Below, piece by piece: positions 46,325 to 55,021 of a stretch of 55,830 nt of DNA. The stretch is from an uncultured Flavobacteriaceae bacterium. Its GTDB lineage: Bacteria > Bacteroidota > Bacteroidia > Flavobacteriales > Flavobacteriaceae. The stretch lies in contig CALGLR010000045.1 in the NCBI GenBank assembly GCA_937959395.1, positions 1 through 55,830 on the forward strand. Reading direction: 5' to 3'. The notes beneath the pieces were generated by a model, which saw only the letters and a program-made list of their open reading frames with translations, had not been told where the DNA came from and searched no databases. The position numbers were made by a program, and so were the translations under genes. How positions within the stretch are numbered: the first letter of the stretch is position 1; each line of letters starts with the position of its first letter.

Positions 46325-47227
46325 ATGGAAACAAATGACCTAAAATCTGTTTTTGATGAATTAATTTCTGTTTATCAAAACATAAAAGCAGAAGTCATTG
46401 TTGCTGAGGTTCAAGAATCGTCAGAAAATGAAGTTGATTTTTTGATAAAGAATAAAAGTTCTTTTTCAAGATCATATCGAAGAGATGTTATAAATGTAGA
46501 AGTTTTAGATGAACTTGATTTAATAGCTCTAAATCTTTCCAGAAATGGAATCTATGATAGTTTGCCAGAAGGGTTGTTTCATAGTAAAAAAGATTCTAAG
46601 AAAACACTTTCTTATGCCGCTAAAAGGAAAAAGTATAAAGAAGAAGAGAATGATGCAAGATCTTTTTTCGGTCCTATAGAAAATGAATTTTTTAATCAGC
46701 GATTAAATATAGAAAAAAACGAACGCGTTTTATTAGAAAATTTTTACAGTTTAAAAGATGATTTTTTAGTAGATTTTTGGAAAATTAACAAAGAAATTCC
46801 AAAAGCATTCATATTAAAATTGATTAAAATTTTACCATTTAGTTTTAAAATTGCTGGTGATTTAGAATTATCTCGTTTATGTTTGCAAAAGATTTTAGAC
46901 GAAAACATAACATTTAAAAAGAAATTTGATAGCAAATCTTCTTCAGAAGAAAATGAATACAACGAGTTGGGCGTAAATTTTATTACACATTCTAAAGAAA
47001 CTAAAGTGTTTCATCCCTATTTAGAAGTAGAAATAGGTCCAGTCGAAGAAGATAGAATAAATGAATATTTAAAAAAAGACGGAATTTTAAAGTTTATTAA
47101 TACTTTTTATGACTATTTTATGCCTCTAGAATTAGAAGTAGTCACAAAATTTATAGTAAATAATAAAGAAGGATTTGTTATTAGTGATGCAAATAATCCT
47201 TTGGTTGGGATTTCAACAAGAATATAA
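46325..47227 (+). CDS. tssG: T6SS baseplate subunit TssG
   Basis: 300 residues without TM. The segment FFGPIENEFFNQRLNIEKNERVLLENFYSLKDDFLVDFW (residues about 117-155) fits the TssG/VasB pattern of an Arg-Leu centred helix before a baseplate-binding loop, and the product size is right for Bacteroidota. The place between the NlpC gene (15 bp gap) and tssN (10 bp gap) supports it. TssG pairs with TssF in the baseplate wedge. Confidence 0.7.
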   Translation: METNDLKSVFDELISVYQNIKAEVIVAEVQESSENEVDFLIKNKSSFSRSYRRDVINVEVLDELDLIALNLSRNGIYDSLPEGLFHSKKDSKKTLSYAAKRKKYKEEENDARSFFGPIENEFFNQRLNIEKNERVLLENFYSLKDDFLVDFWKINKEIPKAFILKLIKILPFSFKIAGDLELSRLCLQKILDENITFKKKFDSKSSSEENEYNELGVNFITHSKETKVFHPYLEVEIGPVEEDRINEYLKKDGILKFINTFYDYFMPLELEVVTKFIVNNKEGFVISDANNPLVGISTRI

Positions 47228-47237
47228 TAATTAAGAG

Positions 47238-48116
47238 ATGGGATCAATAGGTAGTATAGTTTCGGGAGATGCCTTTAAGTTTAGTTTAATTTTCTTTTTT
47301 ATAGGATCATTAATAATGATGCTATTTACTCAGCTACGCAAACTATTTACTAAGAATAAAAAGAAAGCGATAGTTTATGCTATAGTTATACTAGTTTCAT
47401 TTGCACTTGTTGGGCTTTTAAATTCTAGTAAAGTTTTAAACGATACGCCTCTTAATAGTTTTATAGGTTTTCAAATTTTATTTTTAATACTAGGAGGTCT
47501 TCATGTTTATGTACTACGTAATTTCTTTAAGGATTTGTCTGAGGATAAATCAAAGTTCTTTCCTGAGTTTTTATTTACTATAGCCTTTATATGTATTGGC
47601 TTAATCGCATTTTTTAATGTAACCTATCGTTTCAGAGAGGCTTATAGTTTTCTGTTTTTAATCTCTGCAACTGCTTTTTTAGTTCCTTTCTTGTTTTATA
47701 GGTTGTATGAGTTTGCATTGTCTATTCCTGTACCGGTATATAAAAAATGGTTGTATCCATTAGGAGATAATATTAAGGATCCTTCAGCTAAGGAATTAAA
47801 AGACCCATTAGTGATTAGTTTTGAATTTCAAAAAAAACAAGATAATAACGATGTTACCAATTTTAGAGTGAAAGCACCTGAAGCTATGGAGTTTGGTAAA
47901 CTATTCTATTTCTTTATAAATGATTATAATGAAAGACACCCAGAAAGTACCATAGAGTTTTTAAATAGTAATTCTAATGAGCCGTTAGGATGGATCTTCT
48001 ATTTTAAACCAAATTGGTGGAGTGGATTGCGGCATATTAATTTTGCAAAAACGGTTTCTGGGAATGATATCAAAGAAGATCATGTTATTGTTTGTAAAAG
48101 AGTTGATAACAACTAA
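47238..48116 (+). CDS. tssN: T6SS membrane-complex protein TssN
   Basis: 292 residues. The N-terminal half has five TM segments (about 15-35, 45-63, 73-90, 106-125 and 132-155). The C-terminal half is cytosolic with YEFALSIPVPVYKKWLYPLGDNIKDPSAKELKDPLVISFEF, a hallmark of TssN. TssN is specific to the Bacteroidota type of T6SS and forms part of its membrane anchor. It marks this locus as that subtype. Confidence 0.85.
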   Translation: MGSIGSIVSGDAFKFSLIFFFIGSLIMMLFTQLRKLFTKNKKKAIVYAIVILVSFALVGLLNSSKVLNDTPLNSFIGFQILFLILGGLHVYVLRNFFKDLSEDKSKFFPEFLFTIAFICIGLIAFFNVTYRFREAYSFLFLISATAFLVPFLFYRLYEFALSIPVPVYKKWLYPLGDNIKDPSAKELKDPLVISFEFQKKQDNNDVTNFRVKAPEAMEFGKLFYFFINDYNERHPESTIEFLNSNSNEPLGWIFYFKPNWWSGLRHINFAKTVSGNDIKEDHVIVCKRVDNN

Positions 48117-48168
48117 ATTCTGCACTTTACCTAAAAAATAACCTTTTTGTCTAATTTCTGCACCTATT

Positions 48169-48200
48169 CTTGCCTAGATTTTCATTAATAAGTATCTTTG
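48169..48200 (+). promoter_or_regulatory. promoter of the main hcp gene
   Basis: TATCTTTG at 48193-48200 matches TAnnTTTG exactly and TTG at 48169-48171 lies at the right spacing for the -33 box. The palindrome GCCATTAATGGC (48207-48218) would start the leader, perhaps stabilising a highly expressed mRNA. This separates hcp expression from the tssG-tssN transcript. Confidence 0.6.
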
Positions 48201-48255
48201 CCTCATGCCATTAATGGCTTTTATATATTTATTAATTATTTAAATTTTTATTATT

Positions 48256-48642
48256 ATGTCTTTTAAAGCAAAATTAAAAGTAGGTGGACAAGAGTACAAC
48301 GTGCTAAGCTGTGCGTATGAGCTACACCAAGAAACAGATGCAACAGGAAGACCTTCTTCTATTACAAGAGGAGGGAAAATTAAATTAACTGTTGAGTCTA
48401 CTGCAGATACTAGTCTTTCAGACTGGATGTTTAACAACTTCGAACGTAGAGATGGATCTATCGTATTCTTAAAGAGAGATACTGAAGCTACAGCAAAAGA
48501 ACTTAAATTTACTGAAGGTTATATGGTTAAGTATAACGAAAACTTCGATTCTACAGGGAAAAACCCAATGGCTGAATCTTTTGTAATATCAGCAAAAGGA
48601 ATTGCAGTAGGTAATGGAGAACATGTAAATGACTGGGTGTAA
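48256..48642 (+). CDS. tssD: TssD/Hcp tube protein (main copy)
   Basis: 128 residues, a plain Bacteroidota Hcp: AKLKVGGQEYNVLSCAYELHQETDATGRPSSITRGGKIKLTVESTAD, with the ATGRPS..GG mark and the C-terminal SFVISAKGI strand. No C-terminal extension, so it is the structural tube subunit. It has its own strong promoter and is followed by a terminator hairpin, so it is expressed at a high level relative to the downstream genes. Confidence 0.95.
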   Translation: MSFKAKLKVGGQEYNVLSCAYELHQETDATGRPSSITRGGKIKLTVESTADTSLSDWMFNNFERRDGSIVFLKRDTEATAKELKFTEGYMVKYNENFDSTGKNPMAESFVISAKGIAVGNGEHVNDWV

Positions 48643-48675
48643 TTAATACCATACATTTAGAATTATAATTTATAT

Positions 48676-48705
48676 AAAGGAAGTGTTCTTAATGACACTT
48701 CCTTT
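48676..48705 (+). terminator. terminator after main hcp
   Basis: A perfect 11-bp stem (AAAGGAAGTGT / ACACTTCCTTT) with an 8-nt loop and a T-containing tail sits between the two plain hcp genes. It would make the first hcp a high-level single-gene message with limited read-through. Confidence 0.85.
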
Positions 48706-48735
48706 ATTTGTTTAATATGTAAAACTTTATAACCT

Positions 48736-49131
48736 ATGTCATTTTTATCTCAATTAACAATAGACGATGACACAATGAATGTATTAAAATGTTCCTTTGC
48801 ATTTGAGCAAGGAGCAGATTTTACAGGAAGACCATCGCAAAAGCCTAGAGGCGGACAAGTAACAATAGTTATAGAATCGACTAATAAAACAGATTTTTTA
48901 GAATGGATGATTTCTTCTCAAATGACAAAAAATGGGGAGATAATATTCTACAAAAGAGACAATATGTCTAGTCTTAAAACACTTAAGTTTACAGATGCTT
49001 ATTGTTTAAGTTATCATGAAGATTTTGATGCAATTGGTGATGAGCCACTCAAAACTAAAGTGGTTATATCTGCTAAGGAACTAAAAATTAAAGACACTAC
49101 TTTTAGCAATAATTGGCCTGCTAAAATATAA
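48736..49131 (+). CDS. second plain TssD/Hcp
   Basis: 131 residues, Hcp-like: FLSQLTIDDDTMNVLKCSFAFEQGADFTGRPSQKPRGGQV with the TGRPS..GG mark and VVISAKEL end. It lacks the extra beta domain of the carriers. It differs clearly from the main copy, so it may form the tip of the tube or bind the L,D-transpeptidase-like effector encoded next (168 bp downstream). Confidence 0.9.
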   Translation: MSFLSQLTIDDDTMNVLKCSFAFEQGADFTGRPSQKPRGGQVTIVIESTNKTDFLEWMISSQMTKNGEIIFYKRDNMSSLKTLKFTDAYCLSYHEDFDAIGDEPLKTKVVISAKELKIKDTTFSNNWPAKI

Positions 49132-49299
49132 TTTGTTACAAGTATTTTTATTTAGTAAGTTTATTGATAACCAGTTAGTATTTTTATAAACCAAAAGTTA
49201 TTTTTATAGTAGAACTGATTTGGTTATTGGCTAAATTAAAGTACAATATTTAAAAGGGAATTAAGCTAAATTATTAAGTATATCACTAATATAGCGCAA

Positions 49300-49869
49300 A
49301 TGGCTTATATAAAACAAAGTAATGACGGCTGGGTAAATGCAAAGTTTAAAAACGGAGAAATAAAAGCATTACCAGAATATCTTGAAGTAGAATTAACCAA
49401 GATTGATACTAGAGATTACTTTACAATTAAAGAAGGTGTTTTTAAAAGTCAAAAAGCATCAATTAAAAATACTGGAGGATCTTTTGTTGTAAAAGGAGTT
49501 CCTCCAAGAAAACCTTCGGTTGAAATTGTATTTGATAGAAGTAAAGAAACTATTGAGGTAAAAGGATTAGCAACATTTAAAGCCATTACAGATCCTAGTA
49601 CACCAGTGCCTACTGGAAAGCATATTATTAAAATTCCGGATCATCCACATGCTTTTGGGTCGTCTTATACAGATAGGGCCACATATGCGAAAACATGGTT
49701 TTCTTTAGGTAATTTTGCTGGTGTTGGAGATGTATATTTGCATTGTGGAAGTGTTTCCTTAGGCTGTGTCACAGTAACAGATATTACTAAATGGGATACC
49801 ATTTATAAGTATTTAATTAAAGCAAGACTCTCTCACTCAAACGCTGTTGGAGAGATAACAGTAAAATGA
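49300..49869 (+). CDS. L,D-transpeptidase-like T6SS effector (Tlde1-like)
   Basis: 189 residues without signal peptide. The catalytic region has DVYLHCGSVSLGCVTV with H148, S153, G155 and Cys156, the YkuD/DUF2778 type H...SxGC motif, after a FKAITDPSTPVPTGKHIIKIP strand (the PTP.G turn). Tlde1 effectors of T6SS have this fold and damage or edit peptidoglycan stems of prey. The gene overlaps a lipoprotein by 4 bp and precedes vgrG, the usual place for a VgrG-delivered effector. The exact chemistry (exchange or cleavage) is unknown. Confidence 0.75.
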   Translation: MAYIKQSNDGWVNAKFKNGEIKALPEYLEVELTKIDTRDYFTIKEGVFKSQKASIKNTGGSFVVKGVPPRKPSVEIVFDRSKETIEVKGLATFKAITDPSTPVPTGKHIIKIPDHPHAFGSSYTDRATYAKTWFSLGNFAGVGDVYLHCGSVSLGCVTVTDITKWDTIYKYLIKARLSHSNAVGEITVK

Positions 49870-50324
49870 TAATGAAAATGAAACAACTATTATTAGTTAT
49901 AGTCTTAAGTTTTGTTTCGTGTAAAAGTGAGACGACTTGCGATAACCTAAAGAGTATTAATAAAACAGATACATTAAGTATTGATGATAGTGCACTGAGT
50001 TTTTATCCTATTGGAAAAAATAAGTTGTCATTTTTAGATTTAAAAAATGAAAAAACGTTGATTTTCTTCAAAACAGAATTTGACCAAATTAAAGAAGGAT
50101 ATAACCAAGAAATCGGTAATCCCTTTTGGCAAAAACTAAAAAAAACTAATGTTGATATTATCGTTATTTCAGATTTAAAAATAGCAGGGAACTACGGAGT
50201 TGAAATAAAGAACAACAAAATTGTATCAAATTATCTTTTTGTTACAGATCAGGAGAAGAAAATAAAAGGGATATACAAAAACATCTGTGTGTCTCAAATT
50301 AATGGAATTGCGAATAATAATTAA
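49866..50324 (+). CDS. lipoprotein, predicted immunity to the L,D-transpeptidase effector
   Basis: 152 residues with signal KMKQLLLVIVLSFVSCKSE (lipobox FVSC). The mature part (about 130 residues) has mixed alpha/beta character. The ATG overlaps the effector stop (ATGA), so production is coupled. No family recognised. Periplasmic location suits an inhibitor of a peptidoglycan enzyme. Confidence 0.7.
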   Translation: MIMKMKQLLLVIVLSFVSCKSETTCDNLKSINKTDTLSIDDSALSFYPIGKNKLSFLDLKNEKTLIFFKTEFDQIKEGYNQEIGNPFWQKLKKTNVDIIVISDLKIAGNYGVEIKNNKIVSNYLFVTDQEKKIKGIYKNICVSQINGIANNN

Positions 50325-50330
50325 AGAACT

Positions 50331-52115
50331 ATGGCACTTCAAAGCACAACAAACATATTTATTGATGGAAAAGAAATTACTGCCTATAAACATTTAGAGC
50401 TTCAACAGAATATTGATGATCATCACCTTTTAGAATTAGTCTGTCGTATGGATGTTTTAGAAGATTTATCTCAAGCATTGGGAGAGTCGAGTAAAAACTA
50501 TTTAGGAGAAACGATAACACTTCAAGTAAGTTCTTTAGATAATTTTGCTAGTTATAGAACTTTAGAATTTAAAGGTATTGTAACCCAAGTAAAAACAATA
50601 AAGGGGCATGAAGCTGGTCAAGGAGATAGTATCGTAATCAAAGCTCAAAGCCCTACTTTTATTGCCGATGACGGTCCTAATTACGCCTCACATAATGATG
50701 TGTCTTTGTCTGAGATATTAGATAAAACTTTTGGCGGTTACGATAGTTCTAAGCTCGAATTATTAATACAACCTAATAACAATAGTCCTTTACATTATTC
50801 CGTTCAACATAAGGAAAGTGCTTACGATTATGCAAGTCGCTTAGCGGCTCAATACGGAGAATGGTTTTATTATAACGGAAGCAAATTAGTGTTTGGGACT
50901 CCAGATGTAGAAGAATTAGAATTAAAATATGGATTAGACCTTAAAGAATACCATTTAAATTTACTACCGCAATCACATAATTATAAATATTTCGCTACCG
51001 ATTATTTATTAGATGAGGTTCATGAAAAAGATGCGAAAGAAATAACAGCAGGAGCTAACGGTTATAGTGGTTTTGTCTCTAATAAAGCAAATTCTATATA
51101 CAATAAAGAAACTAAAGTATGGCATAATTTATATAATGACCCACAAGCAAAACAACGTTTTGATTCTAGTGTAGAATTGCAAAAGAAAGCCATAGAAATA
51201 AAACAGGTACAGGTTACAGGAGTAAGTGATAATCCAGGTGTGAAACTAGGAAGTATTGTAAAAATAGAAGGTGGTGCTTATAGGGTAACAAGTATTACTC
51301 ACACAAATAATGAAAACGGAAATTATCAGAACCGTTTCGAAGGTATAACTTCAGAGTTCGATGCTTACCCTAATACAAATATAGATGCATTTCCTAAAAG
51401 TGATAGCCAAACCGCTGTAGTAATGGAAAATGCAGATCCTGACGGATTAGGTCGAATAAGAGTGCAATTTCCTTGGCAAAAAGCAGAAGGAGAAATGACC
51501 CCGTGGATACGTATGGTTACACCGCATGCAGGAGGAGATAAAGGCTTTCATTTTATACCAGAAACAGGAGAGGAAGTTTTAGTTGGTTTTGAAGGCGGTA
51601 ACGCAGAGCACCCATACATGATGGGTAGTTTGTATAATGGAAACGGAAAAGCTGGAGTATTTCAAAATGAGGCGAATGATATTAAAGCAATAAAAACAAG
51701 AAGTGGTAATGAATTCTTATTGAATGATGAGGAAGGTAGTATTAAGGTTACCGATGCAGATGGAAGTTCTTTATTTTTGGATGGCAAAGGTAATATTGAA
51801 ATTAGAGCTTCTAAAAAAATTAAAATGGTAGCTCAAAATATAGAATTTATTGCAAGACATAATTTAACTGCAATGGCTGGGAATATAGCAACATTAAGTG
51901 CCAGACCTGGTGATGGAGGAGGGGAAGGACAGGTTATTATTAGTGCTGATAATGATTTAAATATCGAGAGCCAAAATACAAATACTTCGATTAGTTCTGT
52001 AGATAAGATTGAAATTAATTCGAAAGTAATTGATGTAAAAGCATCTCAGGCTTTAAACTTAGATGGTGGACAAATGGCTGATTTAGTAGCGTCGTTAATT
52101 AAAATAAATAGCTAA
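50331..52115 (+). CDS. vgrG: T6SS spike protein VgrG (TssI)
   Basis: 594 residues. The gp27-like base runs to about 360 (SAYDYASRLAAQYGEWFYYNGSKLVFG, and GVKLGSIVKIEGG). The gp5-like OB fold starts at VVMENADPDGLGRIRVQFPW and contains TPWIRMVTPHAGGDKGF and FIPETGEEVLVGFEGGNAEHPYMMGSLYNG. The C-terminal needle (about 485-594) is a beta helix of the usual type. No C-terminal toxin domain. The PAAR tip protein is encoded 1 bp downstream. Confidence 0.97.
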   Translation: MALQSTTNIFIDGKEITAYKHLELQQNIDDHHLLELVCRMDVLEDLSQALGESSKNYLGETITLQVSSLDNFASYRTLEFKGIVTQVKTIKGHEAGQGDSIVIKAQSPTFIADDGPNYASHNDVSLSEILDKTFGGYDSSKLELLIQPNNNSPLHYSVQHKESAYDYASRLAAQYGEWFYYNGSKLVFGTPDVEELELKYGLDLKEYHLNLLPQSHNYKYFATDYLLDEVHEKDAKEITAGANGYSGFVSNKANSIYNKETKVWHNLYNDPQAKQRFDSSVELQKKAIEIKQVQVTGVSDNPGVKLGSIVKIEGGAYRVTSITHTNNENGNYQNRFEGITSEFDAYPNTNIDAFPKSDSQTAVVMENADPDGLGRIRVQFPWQKAEGEMTPWIRMVTPHAGGDKGFHFIPETGEEVLVGFEGGNAEHPYMMGSLYNGNGKAGVFQNEANDIKAIKTRSGNEFLLNDEEGSIKVTDADGSSLFLDGKGNIEIRASKKIKMVAQNIEFIARHNLTAMAGNIATLSARPGDGGGEGQVIISADNDLNIESQNTNTSISSVDKIEINSKVIDVKASQALNLDGGQMADLVASLIKINS

Positions 52116-52116
52116 T

Positions 52117-53196
52117 ATGAGCGGTAAACCAGCAGCAAGATTATCTCTCGATACTGCAGGACATACTGGTCCTATTACTGCAGGAAGCCCCAATGTGCTT
52201 ATAGGAGGAGCTCCAGCAGCCAGAAAGGGTGACCCTTTCATTTGTACTCATCCGCAACATGGTGGCTCAGGAATTATAGCGCAGGGTTCTAAGACTGTTC
52301 TAATAAATGGTATTCCAGCAGCAAGAATGGGAGATAAAACAGATTGTGCAGGAGCTCCAAAACCACCCCCTGTAGTTAGTGGAGCTGCTAAAGACGATGT
52401 TTATTTTGCGACTATAGCAAATAATACAAACGATGACGGTAGTGTAAAAACATCTCACCCTGACAATGCAAAAGCAAAAGCTTTTTATGCAGAAGCTAGA
52501 AGAAAAGATAAGACTGGAGATGGAAGTTATGATTATGTATCTGTAGAGGCCGAAATGGTTGATTTTACATTAAACGGCATGTATCAAACAGAAGAGGGAA
52601 CAGATGTAATAGGTGGAGGAATGGGAATGGAGTTTCTTAAAGCAAAAGCAGGAACAGGAGCTTATGCAAGTAATGGTATTTATGGAGCGGAGGCTAATGC
52701 GTCTGCTGCAGTTGCTAAAGGGAATGTGAGTATGTCTCTTGGTGATTCAGATATTATGAAGGTAGAGGGTAAGGCATCAGGAGAAGTGCTTAGTGCAGAG
52801 GCTAAAGCCAATGCAGAATTATATACTGGAGGAACTGAAAATAGATATGGTTTTAGTGCAGGTGCAAGTGCAGATGCTCAAGTAGCAAAAGGAGACATTG
52901 AAGGGAAATCAAGTAATATTTTTTATGACGCCAGTGTTAAAGTTGGTGGATCGGCAGGTAGCGCGGCACTGGGAGGTGATGCATTATTTTATGTAGATGC
53001 TGATGATCATTTAATTAGAGCTAAGGTAGGTGGTAAAGTGGCTTTAGCTTTAGGACTAGAAGTAGATCTTGATATATCATTAAAATGGGGTTGGGCAATA
53101 GATGTTTATGATTATTTTTTCGAAGAAGAGCCTGTACCTATATCTCTAGCAGGAGTTATAATTTCTGGAGGGACAAACGTTTTAATTGGTGGTTAA
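52117..53196 (+). CDS. PAAR-tip protein with domain inserted in third PAAR repeat
   Basis: 359 residues. PAAR repeats 1 and 2 are normal: GPITAGSPNVLIGGAPAARKGD (19-39) and GSKTVLINGIPAARMGDKTD (57-76). The expected third repeat does not follow; instead about 263 residues (80-342) are inserted, and the protein then ends in SLAGVIISGGTNVLIGG (343-359), the canonical last PAAR repeat. The insert is rich in Ala, Gly, Ser and acidic residues with repeating strands (GTGAYASNGIYGAEANASAAVAKG, KASGEVLSAEAKANAELY). It has no known catalytic motif and could be a pore-forming or adhesin-like toxin. Two putative immunity genes follow directly. Confidence 0.85.
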   Translation: MSGKPAARLSLDTAGHTGPITAGSPNVLIGGAPAARKGDPFICTHPQHGGSGIIAQGSKTVLINGIPAARMGDKTDCAGAPKPPPVVSGAAKDDVYFATIANNTNDDGSVKTSHPDNAKAKAFYAEARRKDKTGDGSYDYVSVEAEMVDFTLNGMYQTEEGTDVIGGGMGMEFLKAKAGTGAYASNGIYGAEANASAAVAKGNVSMSLGDSDIMKVEGKASGEVLSAEAKANAELYTGGTENRYGFSAGASADAQVAKGDIEGKSSNIFYDASVKVGGSAGSAALGGDALFYVDADDHLIRAKVGGKVALALGLEVDLDISLKWGWAIDVYDYFFEEEPVPISLAGVIISGGTNVLIGG

Positions 53197-53616
53197 ATGG
53201 ATATAATAGGATTTATATTTTTTATACTTTTAGGATTGTTAATTTTTTTTTATAGAAAAAAAATTAACAAACGACATTTAAAACTTTCAATCATATCAAT
53301 AATTGTTTCTGTTCCTGTGTACGTAGCAATTTTGTTTATATTAAAAAAAATAGATTTTACACCAAATAAAAAGTTAGTCATTGGTATTTATGTTAGTTTT
53401 GTAATTTTACTAATGTTTATAATTTTACTTTTCGTAGTAGAAAAGATATGGGATTTTTTAATTCGGAATCAAGTAAAAATTGGTAATAAAGAAAAACCAT
53501 TTATTAAAAAAATTATTAAAAGAAAGAAGTTATTAATAACCATTTTTCATGTGTTGTTTTTTCTAGGTATTTGCCTAGGATTATTCGGTATGTGGTTTAA
53601 TTCTAACACCCTATGA
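53197..53616 (+). CDS. membrane protein behind PAAR gene, possible immunity
   Basis: 139 residues with four TM segments (about 2-18, 28-48, 64-86 and 112-133), plus basic loops. It starts directly after the PAAR gene stop and is overlapped 4 bp by the next gene. This is the standard place for an immunity gene; a membrane location would suit a membrane-active toxin. No family known. Confidence 0.65.
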   Translation: MDIIGFIFFILLGLLIFFYRKKINKRHLKLSIISIIVSVPVYVAILFILKKIDFTPNKKLVIGIYVSFVILLMFIILLFVVEKIWDFLIRNQVKIGNKEKPFIKKIIKRKKLLITIFHVLFFLGICLGLFGMWFNSNTL

Positions 53617-54845
53617 GGTCTATTAAAATAATATTTACATTAATATTTACATTATCTACAATTTCATGTAATATGAGTACAAAAAAAGAAACAAAAGAAA
53701 AAATAGAATTGGATTTTCCAGTAAAATACAATGAAGCATTAAATTCTAAAATGAAAACTTCATTTTGGAAATGTAACGATGATTCTCATATAAACAGTGC
53801 ACTTCATTATTATCTTCAAATCCCTAATAATATTAAGCCAACCAGCTTAATTGAAAAAAACATTAAAGGTATAGATAATATAAAAGAGATAGCAAGCTAC
53901 CGCAGAATAGATGAGAATCCATATGCTGAGATACAAGTCGTTTACGAAAAAATAGATCATGAGATAAACCCAAGTGATTGGCTTTACAATTTGTTAAAAA
54001 TAACTAACGAAACAATTGTAGATAAAAGAGAGATAGTAGGGAACGCAGGAACTTATTTAGACGTATTATCTAGTAAGGTCTTACCTAATAGTGAAACAGT
54101 AATTTCAAGATCTACAGCTCAAAAAAACTATGACGAATCTACAAAAACACTTAGCATAGTTTCTGTTAAAGTAAGTTGTTCTTTAAAGGACTATCCAAAG
54201 CTTTCAGAAGAGGTTATGGCTATCTCTCTTGGATGGAATTTTATTAACAAATCTGAATATCAATTATCTGAAGATTTGAGAATCTTCAATGAAGAAAAAG
54301 CAAAAGACTTAAATTTTTACTACCCAGTATCATGGAAACTTGGTAAGTTTATTGCAAAAGAGGGAGCTCTCGAAAGATTTGCTATTTTTAATAAAAATAA
54401 AGATGGAGAGTCTAAAGGTGCCATTAATATTTTTATTTCTGAAAACGAAAAAGATGAAAAAATACTGGTAGAAAAAGTGCTGAAAAGATTTACTGAAAAT
54501 GGTATTAAAGTTGAAATCTCCGATTTAGAATTAGGTTTAAATAATAATGATTATATCGAAAAACGATGGAAGACTTCAGGGTTAATAAACGAGAAAGAAA
54601 GTATACATAATGGAGAAATCACATTAGAAGTTTTAAAAACAAAAAAATCATTTGTTTTATTAGAAATGGTAGGAGTTAATCAAGAATTTGATTATTATGA
54701 ATCTGCTAGAAATAAACGAGCTCTTCAGCTTATTTCACAAACATTAAAAACATCAGAGAGAGTTAGTTCTGTTATAATAGAATCGGGAGAAGACTCAAAT
54801 CCAAAGAAGAAAAAGAAAGGTGGTTTCTTTGATTTTCTAGGTTAA
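53613..54845 (+). CDS. large lipoprotein behind PAAR gene
   Basis: 410 residues with signal SIKIIFTLIFTLSTISCNMS (lipobox ISC, Cys19). The mature part is a mixed alpha/beta protein that appears to contain two related halves: SWKLGKFIAKEGALERFAIFNKN in the second half and the IPNNIKPTSLIEKN-to-YRRIDENPYAEIQVVYEKI region in the first. The tail is Lys-rich (KKKKKGGFFDFLG). Its start overlaps the TM gene (ATGA). Immunity or adaptor function possible; not recognised. Confidence 0.6.
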   Translation: MRSIKIIFTLIFTLSTISCNMSTKKETKEKIELDFPVKYNEALNSKMKTSFWKCNDDSHINSALHYYLQIPNNIKPTSLIEKNIKGIDNIKEIASYRRIDENPYAEIQVVYEKIDHEINPSDWLYNLLKITNETIVDKREIVGNAGTYLDVLSSKVLPNSETVISRSTAQKNYDESTKTLSIVSVKVSCSLKDYPKLSEEVMAISLGWNFINKSEYQLSEDLRIFNEEKAKDLNFYYPVSWKLGKFIAKEGALERFAIFNKNKDGESKGAINIFISENEKDEKILVEKVLKRFTENGIKVEISDLELGLNNNDYIEKRWKTSGLINEKESIHNGEITLEVLKTKKSFVLLEMVGVNQEFDYYESARNKRALQLISQTLKTSERVSSVIIESGEDSNPKKKKKGGFFDFLG

Positions 54846-54850
54846 AGCAA

Positions 54851-55000
54851 ATGATTTTCTGTTGCATATTTGGGAATAATTACACAGGTTTCTTCTTAGA
54901 TGCAACGTATAGTAGTCCGCCAGAGATGGGGAATCTTTCCGTAGGATACATCTCTAAAGCATATATTGATCTCAATAAAAAAATGAGGAAGACTAATTAA
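54851..55000 (+). CDS. small ORF or gene remnant
   Basis: A 49-codon frame (starting IFCCIFGNNYTGFFLDAT) ends in a helix-like GYISKAYIDLNKKMRKTN tail. It lies in the 176 bp between the lipoprotein and the GIDE-like gene. It could be a remnant of a longer gene or a small protein. Low support. Confidence 0.3.
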   Translation: MIFCCIFGNNYTGFFLDATYSSPPEMGNLSVGYISKAYIDLNKKMRKTN

Positions 55001-55021
55001 TTATTTAATTGATAATGATTT

